Assembly (NCBI GenBank): GCA_019059635.1
Contig: JAGVRJ010000002.1
Coordinates: 3,436,001-3,500,000 of the forward strand
Origin: Proales similis
Lineage: Eukaryota; Rotifera; Eurotatoria; Ploima; Proalidae
Direction of reading: 5' to 3'
Length of the DNA: 64,000 nucleotides
Part shown: positions 30,232 to 41,694 of the stretch, piece by piece
Layout: the number at the start of each line of letters is the position of its first letter
Numbering within the stretch: the stretch's first letter is position 1
Notes under the pieces: generated by a model
Databases searched by the model: none
What the model saw: only the letters and a program-made list of their open reading frames with translations
Told to the model about the DNA's origin: nothing
Program-made: the position numbers and the translations under genes

Positions 30232-32672
30232 TTAAAGGCCTTCTGTTGTCAGGTTTTCATAAATCCGTTTAGCTTGCTTCAAAATACGCGACCCCTTTTA
30301 AAAAATAAAGCAATTTATAAACATGTACATAAACATGTCTATTCAGGTCAATAGAGTAAGCAACTACTTACATTCTCTCTAAGTTTAAATCCCGCTTTGT
30401 AAAAATAGTCATTTTTCTCATTAAATTCAAAGCAGTTATTGATAATAAGATTGAAGTCTTTTTCAAACTGCTCGAAGCTTGAATATTTATGTTGACTTAA
30501 TTTATTCTGCATTGTCCCCAGGTCCATTGGATTCTTAATAATTTCATAGTAGACAGGAACTTGCTCGCGATCTACAGGCTGAGTGAATATATGTTCTTTG
30601 TCAAAATCAACTAGTGAGTCCAGAACCCTTTGTAGTAAAATTGAGTGTGCAGAATCAAGTTCGTACTTGGTGATTATCTCATCCAAAATAACACTGTCTC
30701 GTTTAATTCTCTCTCTTTTACGAACAAGTTCCATTAGAAGTCTGGCTCTCTCTAAATCCTGCCTTAAACGTTTCAAATAAATTAACCGATCTTTAAATTC
30801 CTGCATCTGCTCATTGCTGGTTGGCTCGGTTGAGCTTGATATAGCTTTTGCTCGATTATCATGATTCTTTTTTACAATCCCAGCCGTATTGTGTAGCCGA
30901 CGAAGTAGAGGAACTCCATTCCGGGCTTGCCTTTTTAGAAGCCAATATTTGCGCAATTTTTCAAACAACTCATCTCTTCTGTAAAAATTCTCGTCTATTT
31001 TCTCACGGATTTCATTCAAGCGATTTTCCTCAATTACCGGCTGGCAAACAACCGGCGCATTGCATATCTTATTCGCAAGAATCTTCCGAGCACGCTCTAT
31101 TCGCAAATCTTGAGCCCGCTTTAAGGCATCTGTACGCTCAGCAATCGTCAACGACGGCTTCCTTTCGCTGTTATCATCATTTTCGTCATCTATACTGTCC
31201 AAAGGTGTATGTACATGACAGTAAGCACATTTTCGCACAACAATGCTTGAATCATTCATTGACTCGTCATTCTTGCGCGACGCACGTCCTCGTTTTTTCT
31301 TTTGGCCTGGTTCCTCTCCTTTTTTATGCTCTTCGATTTTCATGCAAAGACCTGCTTGCTGAGCGCAAGTCACGTGAAAAGCAGTGTAGCAGTTCTGCTT
31401 GTCGCACTGAATACAAGCGCCCACATTTTTTTTACGGCATACGTAGCACAATAGCTTATAACGAGCTCGATCTATCTCGTTAATTCCAATAATAGGTTCA
31501 AGGAAAACTGTATTAGCAAAATGCACCTCAGGGACCCATATTGCACAAACAACATGAGCCCATCGTCCATCCTCAGTTTGCTTAAAAGCGCCGTATTTGT
31601 TAGGACAAAGAACGCAGTCAACCGGTTTAGATGGCGAAGCAATGCATCTTCTGCAAAGCCACTGACCCTCGGGAATATAAGGTACACCATAGCACTCTTG
31701 ATGGACGGCCATGTTGCACATGTCGCAAAATAGTATTACGTTGCTATTAACGCATTCACCGTCTAGGCAAATGCAACAAAGTGCATCCTCGTTGACTGAC
31801 TCAGCATCGTCACTTCTTCGAAGTTCTTTTTTTGAAGACTGAAAATGAGACTCTTTTTCAAATCTGTCCATCAGCATTTCAAATAGAGACTGGTCAACTC
31901 GAACTAGGCCTTGGGTTGTTGAATCATTTTCAAATTGCTTCTCGCGTTGAGAATTAAGTAATCGTAGCCACATGTCATCTTCCTCGTCCATGTCGTATTC
32001 TACATCTTCATTCAAATCTTCATCAGTTTTTTCTATATACTTGATCAAGTTCGAGGGCATTTTGAAATCTAGCGAGCTTAGTGGCCAATTAATCCTATCA
32101 TTAAGTTCAGCTACATTTGCTTGAGGAACCTCCATTCTAGGCTGAGGTTCCAATCGACCAAAACCCTCTGGAAGCTCAATCTTGTTGACCAACATTCGCA
32201 ATAAGTCTTTTCTTAGATTAATAGTGTACTTTTTCTCCATGTAACTAACTGTTGCTTGAATTCCAATGTCTTCGCGGTTGCTCAAATTATTCTCTTCTTT
32301 TTTAGGCTCGCCACATTCGTCTTCTTCAAATGGTTCCCGTGTTTCCTCAGCGCTCGGCTCACTGTGTTGGCTGCTTTCAATACTGCTTGACCATCCATCG
32401 CTTTCTTCTATATCTTCATCACCTTGGTTGTAGCTCACTCTGTTTGATCTATTTCTTATTGGACGTGTGCTAGCCCGTTGTTCTTGTCCGTTAAGACTAC
32501 CACTTCGTTGTCTAGTCATTCGGGCAGGGCCCCTTAATTTGCTGTTTGACATCGATTTTTCAAGCGTCTCCATATCATTGTGAAAATGATTTAGTTCAGC
32601 CGAGGCTTTGCTGTTAGACCTTCGGCCGGTTTTCATTACATCGGTGTTGGCAAGCGACTGATTAATGATCAT
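30232..32672 (-). CDS. BRPF: BRPF-type protein: PHD-zinc knuckle-extended PHD and bromodomain, no PWWP
   Basis: A large exon (30372-32672) and a 63-nt exon (30232-30294) give 787 aa. Visible are the EPL1-like helix region (EYDMDEED, residues about 225-235), PHD1 (about 299-343: ALCCICLDGEC, MAVHQECYGVPYIPEGQWLC), zinc knuckle and extended PHD2 (about 352-490: CPNKYGAFKQ, WAHVVCAIWVPE, CYTAFHVTCAQQAGL) and a bromodomain (about 680-780: PVYYEIIKNPMDLGTM, CFEFNEKNDYFYKAG). BRPF scaffolds the MOZ/MORF (KAT6) and HBO1 acetyltransferase complexes. The N-terminal C2H2 finger of BRPF1 is absent, as is the PWWP domain. The start is the first in-frame ATG; an upstream in-frame stop excludes extension in genomic sequence. 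It is head to head with cyclin K. Confidence 0.92.
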
Positions 32673-32758
32673 AAAATTCAAATTCTCAACGGCCACGGAA
32701 TCTTGTAAAGTTTGTTTTGACTTCGTTGTTTAAAGCGGTGGTCATACTCTGTTAAATC
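32673..32758. promoter_or_regulatory. 86-bp bidirectional BRPF/cyclin K promoter interval
   Basis: Only 86 bp separate the divergent start codons, so both 5' untranslated regions and core promoters must lie here or overlap the coding exons. I see no clear TATA box. Confidence 0.6.
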
Positions 32759-33924
32759 ATGCATTTTCTTAACAATATGCCTTGCTGGTATTTTGAAAAA
32801 AGCGAGCTCGAAAACTCGCCATCAAAGCGTGATGGCATTGATTCAGAACAAGAGAATCGCTACAGGCGAGAAGGAGCTCGTTTTATAATGGATTGCGGAA
32901 ATCAACTTGAATTGTAAGTAAAGCATTTCATTGAACTTAAGCCATACTGACTCCCAAAGCTTAATTCTTAAGACACTACAACACTATGGCAACAGGAGTG
33001 GTATTTTATCATCGATTTTACTTCTTTCACTCTTTTAAGCAGTTTCCCCGTTTTGTAAGTTTAACCGAAGTTTGAATTTTCGTTCGATTCTAACTAGCAC
33101 TCTTAACGCCTCAAAGGTTATGGCTACATGTTGCCTTTTTCTTGCTGGAAAGGTTGAAGAGACTCCTAAAAAAAGCCGTGATTTAGTGAGAGTTGCTAAA
33201 CTCTGTTTGGAAAATAGGGGCATGCAAAAGCATCTTTTGAGTTTCGGAGAGGATGCAGCGAAAGAAATAATGATCTATGAGCGAATCCTACTCCAAACGA
33301 TAAAATTTGACCTTCAAGTAGACCATCCCTATGCTTACTTGCTGAAGTATGCCAAGACACTTAAAGGAAACCAAGAACAAATTCGATCCATGGTTCAAAT
33401 GGCTTGGACCTTTATAAATGATAGCTTTTGCACTACTCTCTGCTTGCAATGGGAACCAGAAATAATCGCCATAGCCTTGATGTATTTAACGAGCAAGCTA
33501 ACCAAATTGGAAGTCACCGATTGGATTGACAAAAAACGTGATTCAAGCAGCCGATGGTGGGAACAATTTGTACAGGATCTCGAAATAGATACTCTCGAAG
33601 GTTTTACTTTTTAATGCAGATGCAAACTTTGACAGAAACTTTATCTCATTATTCAAAGATATTTGTCATCAAGTTCTAGATTTGTACCAAGAACAGCAGC
33701 AAGGAAAGCAGATGACGAGAAGCCAATCAAACGGAAGCCTACCGGTTAAACGAACCTCTCTTAGTGGAATTTCGACAAGCCGATCTGACATTGGACCGAC
33801 AGACGCTCATGTCCACGGAGTAACTCCATTAAGTATTTCCTCCAATATATCTAGCTCGGAACCCTCAGGGCCTTTGACTGCACCTGCCAGCATGGAGCAT
33901 ACACAGTTCTCCTTTATGCATTAA
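32759..33924 (+). CDS. CCNK: Cyclin K
   Basis: Exons 32759-32913, 32973-33054, 33117-33600 and 33659-33924 join to 328 aa. The N-terminus ([25 protein letters not shown]) and both cyclin folds ([35 protein letters not shown]-like [45 protein letters not shown]) match cyclin K rather than T or L cyclins. Cyclin K activates CDK12/CDK13, which phosphorylate the RNA polymerase II tail during elongation. The protein stops about 75 residues after the cyclin folds. The long proline-rich tail of vertebrate cyclin K (580 aa) is missing and is replaced by a Ser/Thr-rich segment. The poly(A) signal AATAAA (33923-33928) overlaps the stop codon. Confidence 0.95.
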
Positions 33925-36016
33925 TAAAATCACGCTGCTCAACAATAGAATGGCAAGTGTTTTTAATGAGTGTTTCCTCGATGATGATGAGAAAATAAGA
34001 ATAATAATAATTCAAATAAAAATCACTATAAATGTATTATTTGTAAACAAAATCATTCGACTCGAGATGGAGAATCTCTTGGAAAGTGGAATAAATGCAG
34101 CATAGATAAAAATATTTCCGAGTTGAGACTTATGTAAAATAGATCAATATAGGACCTCTATTATTGCTTTTTGCTTCCAATATCGTGTGCTAATTATTCA
34201 ATTTTTCCCTCCCTTATTTTTCTTTATGATATTCGCTTTTTCTGTAAAAATGATTCCGAATAGGCTTTCAAAAGGACTTGGCGAGGAAACTGGCGAGAAA
34301 AGACTGAAATTGGTGTCGATGTGTTTGCGCGCACTTGTCAAGCGAATTAGAGAAACTAGAGTTAGAATATGCTTTGCGTGCAAGAGTATCAGTGAATGGT
34401 GAGAGAAATCGATTATATTTCATTTGAATGCGTGTTTAGCCTAGCCATCTTTTGGGCTTCATCGCTTGATTCGAGGCTTGTCTCATTCGTCAAGTATGCG
34501 CGCGCGTAAGTGTGCGTGTGAATCAGCGAGTGTGGGAATAAGAGTTATTAAAAATCCGCTCGCCGAAAGACCAACGACCATAACGAGTCTTTTAGTGATG
34601 ATAATGTTCGATTGTGACGTGTGCATTTTGTCAGCTATTCGCTCTTTAAATTGCAAATTCTGTTCATAATTGCGAGTTCTGTTGCCTTACTCTGCATGGT
34701 TTTTCTTCAATTAAAAAATTCTCCCCTCTTTTTCTTTTGTCGGCAAATATTGAATCAAATCGAAAGTGAACATGTGGTCGGAATAATTGTAAAACGTTAA
34801 GTGTACGCGAAGGAATAAAGTGTGTGTGAGCGAGAGAGAGCAATACAAGAGGAGGAGAGCGCGCTTGCAAAGATTCAAAAAATTTCTTCGTCAAAAATTG
34901 AATCTAACGCGTGTTTTGTTCATCGCTTTCGTTGCCTTTTCTGCTTCGTTCAATTTATGTCTCTTCTGTATTAAGATTGAGCCAAGGAAGGCATTGTATG
35001 AATGAACAAGATAATAATTCATTCTATTCAGCTATCAAAGGTGGGAGTGTCATCTCGAATAGCTTTTAGACCACAAAAAACTAAATGCCATCATTTCATA
35101 ACTAATCTACTTCATTGAGCTTAATGGACAAATTCAAAATGCATAATAACTGATCGCTTCGTTTATATTCAGTGTTCACACCCGCCTCTCTACTCTGCCA
35201 ATCAGTCGAGTCATTTTCAAGAGTTATTTAATTTCTCCTCCAGTTCATTTCCTGCATACATTTAGCCTTTTCATTTTCATCTCAATCGTTTCCTGCTCTG
35301 CTTGAGTTGCTCTCTAATATCGGTTTTTTATTTTATGTATTTATGTTTATTTCTTCACTGTTTAGCCGGATTCTCGAGCTAAAGGAAAAGATGCCCTGCT
35401 AAGATTGTGAGGCAGAATGAGTCTGTCCAAAACGAGAAATAAGTTGGTCTTGCAAACAATCAATAGCACTGGGTCTGCTTGTATAGACTCAACGTGAAGT
35501 TTTATTGAACAAACTGTCGCATTCATAACGAGCTTCATCAATCAAGTAGGCTCTGTCATTAACAGAGCAGGATTCTTTAGGTGAAATCGACTTGTGTGTG
35601 CAATCGTAGAGTGCCGCATGCGAGTAAGCTTTTTGTATGACTTGGTGCACGCGTGTTTGTGTGTGTTTGTGATTGATTGGGCGCCTAGGCTAAATTAAAT
35701 TGAATGCATCTAATCGAGCAGAAGCATCTAAACCATCCGAATATTATGTGACGAGAAGAATTATGAATCATGTCAACGTTATTTAATCCGATTAAATTAG
35801 CGATCTACTTGAATTCTTCCGATTATTTCTCCAAATTCAAACTTGATCAACATTCTGAAGATCAAGGGCATATTGGAGAAATCATTTCTCAGAAGAATTC
35901 GTTCATCTTTAAATATAATTCCTTTCACGATTCTGAAATCAATTTAGATTATAATTGTTAAGACAGGGGAACAATTGTTAAAGCCTGCTTAGAAAAAAGA
36001 ACTCGCAGACGCGATA
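33925..36016. other. Long intergenic region upstream of the ELAV gene
   Basis: About 2.1 kb has no convincing coding sequence. A 63-codon open frame at 35770-35961 just upstream of ELAV could be an upstream ORF or alternative exon, but shows no family match. The region includes GT/GA-rich low-complexity stretches near 34500-34860. It probably carries the neural promoter and leader of the ELAV gene. Confidence 0.5.
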
Positions 36017-38058
36017 ATGTTCAAGTTAGAATCAAGTAACTCTACAAAATGTATGACGGCTGATTCCTCGTCAACCTCTTCGACAGCATCAGCCTCTTCA
36101 GAGAATCTTAGCGTCGGGCTCGAAAACAAAGACGATGCAATTCAGAAAAATAAAGTGAACTCTGATCTTAATAACAATCAATTTGTAGAAACTACCACAA
36201 ATATTGAGACAGAATCCTTCCTTGGACAGCCTGAAAGTTTAAAATCAAGAACAGATTTAGCCGAAAACAGGATAAATATTTCAGGAATTAATTCCCTCAA
36301 AAGTGATCGAACCGAAAATCGACGCGTTATCAATGATCCAACTCAAACAAATCTTATTGTCAACTATCTGCCTCAGAATATGTCTCAAGATGAAATAAGA
36401 CAACTATTCTCACGAATTGGTCCGGTGGAAAGCTGCAAACTAATCAAAGACAAAATTACCGGACAGAGTTTAGGATATGCTTTTGTTAATTTTGAAAACA
36501 GTGAGGATTCCGCTCATGCTGTAGAGAGTTTAAATGGAATGCGGCTCGAAAACAAAACAATCAAGGTTAAAAATATTTTTATAAAGAACCTTGATCTTAT
36601 TATTCATAAAAATCTAAAAACTTTTTTTTCAGGTTTCTTTCGCAAGACCTAGCTCAGAATCAATAAAGGGAGCGAATCTTTATGTTTGCGGCTTGCCTCT
36701 AAACTTTGAACAAGCAGACCTTGAACAACTTTTTAGTGCCTTTGGTCGTATCATATCATCTAAAATATTGACTGACTCAAAAAATGGTAAATGAGGGTTT
36801 TATCATTCTTGGATTGTTTGCAATTTTATTCAAATACAAGTATAAGCGACAAGTCTGTTAATCGCCCAAGCTATACCCACATAAAAACTTCGCAGTTAAA
36901 AAAGTCACTCAGTAACAAGTGAGAGTCTAGGCCTTGTGCGCTATCTCTATGAGAGCCCGTCTCTCACTCCGCATCGTATTTTTAAAATTTTGTTCTGATC
37001 AAAACCTTTCGGGAATTCGTAAGTTTGCTGACAGTTTAAAGCATCAGAAACATGAATTGTATGAAAAAAATTTTTTGAACATTAAGACGTTTTATGTGTT
37101 CGATCTGTTTTAACAATACTCATTTGGTTGATTTTTTTGGCTGATTGAATCGGTGCTATAATTCGATGATAAGCTCACGGCTCTCATCTTTAGTGAAGCT
37201 AACAAGGTCCTAGATTCTTTTTTGTTTTCCTCGATTGTGTTTATGCTTAAATAGTTACACTTGCATTTATTAATATGCTTTAAAAAATTATTTATTTTTC
37301 CCCTTTAAGGAAGCTCTAAAGGAGTTGGATTCGTGAGATTTGATAAAAGAGTTGAAGCCGAGATAGCCATATCAAAGTTACACGGCACAAAGCTAGAGCA
37401 AGCAACCGAACCGCTGGTTGTCAAATTTGCCAATTCTCCCAGCAGTATAAAATCAGTTATTGGCTATCCACTTGCACCATTGGTTCCTGCATGTAGAGGC
37501 TTTTTCCAGCCATACCGCTCAACAACTAGTGCAAGCTATCGCTACTCACCGATGAGTACTTATGAAACCGCATTTATTCATCCGACTGCAACCACATTAA
37601 TAGTTACTAGTGGCCAGCCGGCTACCTTGGGACCAGCAACAAGTATTGGAGTGAATCCTATTTCAACCTCGTTACCAGCAACTCCTCTAACACCCGTAAG
37701 CACAATTCTTCCGACTGCCGTATCAGCCCTACCTTCTGCGACGGCTTCACCCCCAAATACTAGCATGAGCTCGTCTAGCATAAGTTCTGTAAACTTTTCA
37801 GGCTGGTGCATTTTTGTATACAATTTAGGCCCAGAAAGCGACGAAAGCTTACTTTGGCAGCTTTTCGGACCTTTCGGAGCTGTTCAAAGTGTCAAAGTAA
37901 TCCGAGATAGTCAGACTTTAAAGTGTAGAGGATTTGGATTTGTAACCATGACAAATTATGATGAAGCTGTAGCAGCAATCAATTGTTTAAATGGTTTTAC
38001 ACTCAACAACCGTGTTCTTCAAGTTTCATTTAAAACCAACTGCAACAAATCATTCTAA
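36017..38058 (+). CDS. ELAV: ELAV/Hu-family RNA-binding protein
   Basis: Exons 36017-36565, 36633-36786 and 37310-38058 join to 483 aa. RRM1 (residues about 115-190) has [16 protein letters not shown] and [11 protein letters not shown]2 (about 198-275) has [12 protein letters not shown], then [10 protein letters not shown]. After a Ser/Thr/Pro-rich linker, RRM3 (about 405-483) has [27 protein letters not shown] and GFGFVTM. This is the ELAV/Hu architecture; these proteins bind AU-rich RNA and control neuronal mRNA stability, alternative splicing and poly(A) choice. An unconserved Ser/Asn-rich N-terminal arm of about 110 residues precedes RRM1. The second intron is 523 nt, an outlier here, and may hold regulated elements. 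Poly(A) signal at 38244-38249. Confidence 0.95.
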
Positions 38059-38952
38059 GGCGAATCTTCTTCTTTCGGCCTTTGAAGCTTTTCGATAAGT
38101 TAGGCCTTCTCTGGACGTATTTATACACGATAAACTCCTCCTAACTTATAAATATATGTTCTAAATTATTTCCGAGTTTAACTACCAGAAAATAAGGCTA
38201 GATGCTCAAAAGCTCCTTCCTGGCTCTTTCTTAATATTGAAGTAATAAACTAATGAAAGTGATGAAATTTTTCAATTAATTTGCTTTTCTAAGCTTGTTT
38301 GTCTATTAATTACCGTTTCTGATGGTTTTTAAACTAATTTATAAAATTCTTCAAAGTTTCATTGACAAGTTCTATTCAAATATTTTCTGTTCTCAATCAA
38401 TCACCAAACAAACAAATTTATAGCCAAGCGGCTACTTAGCCTACAAGAAATCCTATTGTTTTATTACCTCCTTGCCTTTATCATCTACACTTCTTTATCG
38501 CTATGCGCATGGGGACCGTGAGACTCTTCTTACTAAATTAATTTATGTCGCATTTATCTTAAATTTTTAAATGCTTCAAGCGACCAAAATAGCATCAAAA
38601 TGAACAAATGAAAGAGAATTTGCGCATTTTAATGCCATCTCGATGATACGGTGGCGGGTAGATTGCTGATGTGTTTCATCCAGGGCAATAAATGCAAATA
38701 AAATACAGAATACTTCTGTTCTAAAGCACATGTGAATATGTGCTCCATAATAGTGTGCATTTCAATTATAAATGCTAAACCATGCATCGAATGAACCGAT
38801 CCACGGCTAGTATGAGAACCTATGAGAACATGTGCTCTAATTCGCTCATCTCTAAGCCAGATATGTGCACATTTTAAATTAACTTAACGTTAGAGGAGTA
38901 AAATAAGTTATAACACTAGGTTTGTATTGAGCAATTTTCAGAAATCAAAGCC
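38059..38952. other. Intergenic region between ELAV and GTPBP10
   Basis: It holds the ELAV 3' untranslated region and the GTPBP10 promoter. No coding gene is seen. Confidence 0.5.
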
Positions 38953-40434
38953 ATGGTGACCTCAAGCAACTGGCTTATGCGTATAAAATCTCACGAGCTG
39001 GTAGCTTTGAAATCAATCATATTCTAATTTAGGTAATTGCAAAAATTCTAGGGAAGGCATTTAAGCAGGACTTTTATTGACAAGCTAAGAATATTTGTCA
39101 AAAGTGGAGATGGTGGATCAGGTTTACCTCGTCTTGGTGGAATTGGAGGAAACGGTTACCTTTCACTGTCTGCATCTTCAAAACCCTCTTACTAAACAGA
39201 AAGTTCAAGGTGGAAGCATTTATATTAGAGCCAAGAGAAATATTACTCTCAAACAAGTGTACACAACCAATCTGCGCAAGCGTTACATTGCAGGAAATGG
39301 ACAAAATAGCAAGTCAGTTCTCGAATTAGTCAAATAAAATAGTGTATTTTAATTTTTATAGGAAGCTAAAAATATTCGGCAATAATGGAGAAGACGTGGA
39401 AATTTCAGTGCCATGTGGGGTCGCAGCTGTCACTGACACTGGTGTCACTATTGGCGAAGTAAATGAGGAAGAAGAACGCCTTTTAATTTGTCGCGGCGGA
39501 ATGGGTGCTTCGCCTGCAAATAGCTATAGAGCTCAGCCTGGCACGTCATTTTCAGTCAATTTAGACTTGAAGTTGATTGCTGATGTTGGTCTCATTGGCT
39601 TCCCTAATGCTGGCAAAAGCACTCTACTCAGCATTATTTCGCGCGCTCAGCCTCGTATTGCGAGCTACCCATGTATGAATAACTCTTTTTAGATTTTACT
39701 CTCATAATCAAATACTTAATTTATTTTAAGTTACTACTCTTAATCCACAGCTGGGTATGGTTGAGTTTGATGACAAAAGGACGGTAATCAAACTTTCTTT
39801 TTTTTACTTTTAAAAAATTGATTTTAAAAAGCTAAAAAGATAACAGTTGCTGATCTACCTGGGCTGATTGAGGGTGCCCATTACGATCGCGGCATGGGTC
39901 ACAAATTTCTCAAGCACATTTCAAGGACCAAAGTTAACTTATATGTTGTCGATCTAAATGGATTTCAGCTTAATCCTCACTATAAAACTAGATCGGCTTT
40001 CGAAACAGTTGTCTATCTGAATAAGGTAATCTTTCTGTTTTCTGCCTGTTTTAATTCGTTACAAATGGGTTTTATAGGAACTAGAGCTTTTTGATCCGAT
40101 GCTAGTGAATAAGCCATCGATATTAGTGCTAAATAAAGTAGATAACGAAGGAGCAAATCAGCGGCTAGAAGAATTTATCCACCTGAATAAAAATTATGAC
40201 GAATCATTGAAAAATATTGACAAGTATTGGATACCTGCCGAGAGAGTCAAATTTTCTCATGTATTGCCCATCTCAGCCAAGCAAAATATTAATGTTGACC
40301 AGTTGTGCCTAAAACTTAGAGATCTCATCGATAATCAAGCGAATGATTTAAAAATTGATCCTTCCCATAAAATAGTGCCAACTGAGCAAAATGAGATGCC
40401 AGCCAATAAGGATCTGGCGAACCGTTTGATTTGA
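38953..40434 (+). CDS. GTPBP10: Obg-family GTPase GTPBP10 (mitochondrial ribosome assembly)
   Basis: Exons 38953-39000, 39052-39154, 39210-39312, 39362-39672, 39731-39783, 39840-40025 and 40078-40434 join to 386 aa (human 387). An N-terminal basic leader ([12 protein letters not shown]) could target mitochondria. The glycine-rich Obg fold follows ([16 protein letters not shown]). The G domain has G1 [10 protein letters not shown]3 [11 protein letters not shown]4 NKVD and G5 ISA, plus [10 protein letters not shown] shared with human GTPBP10. GTPBP10 acts late in maturation of the large mitochondrial ribosomal subunit. MRPL24, a protein of that subunit, is encoded about 12 kb away, probably by chance. 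Poly(A) signal at 40438-40443. Confidence 0.94.
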
Positions 40435-41694
40435 GAAAATAAAAAAAATCTTCAGGGTTCCGATTCTACATTCTTCATTCAGTAACTGCTAATTACAGTT
40501 GTTTCAGAGTTCGGAATTTTACTTATTATTATGATTACGTTTGTCAGATTTGATCATTTACTCATATGCTTTTCATTTTTAGATAAACTGTTCAAAAATT
40601 GTTCGTAAATAGGAGAAAACAGTTGGATATTGAATCTGCTTTCTGGAACTGTTTATGCATATTCACCAAAAACCAACTGAAGAAGGAAATTATCACATAC
40701 AAGCGGTTGTTTGACTACAATGCCTATAAACAAGGTAGTTATGTTCCGCATTTTTTATAGGAAGCAGCCACTTAAAAATCCAAAAACTTGCCCTATCCTC
40801 GCTGCTTTTTCAACAACGCATTATTTATTTGACAACCCTCAAGAAAGATTGATCAAGTTGATTGAATCATAGAATGAGGTTCTTAAAAGCAAAGCTTGTC
40901 ATTTTGAAAATTGAACTAGCTCATTAGCTTGCAATATTGTCCTTAATGATCTGGTTTTGCGAAGCATGAGCTGTTTAACATACCAAACCAGTTGTGAGAA
41001 GAGTTCAACGCCGACCTAGCCTTGTCGGCGCGCATTCTATTTTTTTCTTTTACTTCTCAACATTCATAACAAGCTGTAAAGCAGGAGCGAAAGTTATATT
41101 TAGCTAAATGTTTATTTGCCCGCTCGCGTGTTAGCTTGAACGCGTAAATAGCAAAGAAACGAGAGAAGGAGTGAATTAAGTTGGATGTGTCGATTGAGAC
41201 GCACTCCCAAGCTGCGCAGTTAACTTCAATATTGAGTTATTTGGTTCTTAGCTTCTTATGAAATGGTAATACGAGTCGATTGGTAGCTCGTCACGAATTA
41301 GAACTCACTGAGTTTATTGAGAAATTCAAGTGAAGTCTTGATGATAACGCTTTAGGTTTTGATACATTCTGGGCAACTTTAGCGCTTTTTATTACAAATG
41401 TTTTACAGCTGCTTGATGAACCTTAAGAAGTCTGAAGCCCCGAGCAGGCATCGTTCCACCATTTATAATAATTTATACACGCTTTCTCTAATGATCGCAA
41501 TTAATCGTTAAAGGCGTATGAAATAAAAATTGCCTGTGAATGAATGTGCATGCTGAAAGGAATTGTAAGAATAAATGTGGCTTTTGTCGCATTCTATGTC
41601 GTATTAAGTTTTAGAACATTTCACACAATATTTATAATGCCTCACCAGCCATAGGAGGCTAGCCAGTAAAGCAACTGTAACAAAAGTAGTTCCA
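40435..41694. other. Intergenic region between GTPBP10 and AMPK gamma
   Basis: About 1.26 kb has no coding gene that I can see. It probably includes the AMPK gamma promoter. Confidence 0.5.

Noticed and set aside
30583-31733. Forward open frames including one of 211 codons
   Set aside because: They lie antisense to the BRPF PHD and bromodomain exon, which is clearly coding on the other strand.
34187-35005. Several 60-75 codon frames in the region upstream of ELAV
   Set aside because: They are short, overlap on both strands, have low-complexity composition and no recognisable motif.
35770-35961. 63-codon frame upstream of ELAV as an alternative first exon
   Set aside because: There is no family similarity and no clean donor joining it in frame to the ELAV exon. 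I treat it as a possible upstream ORF only.
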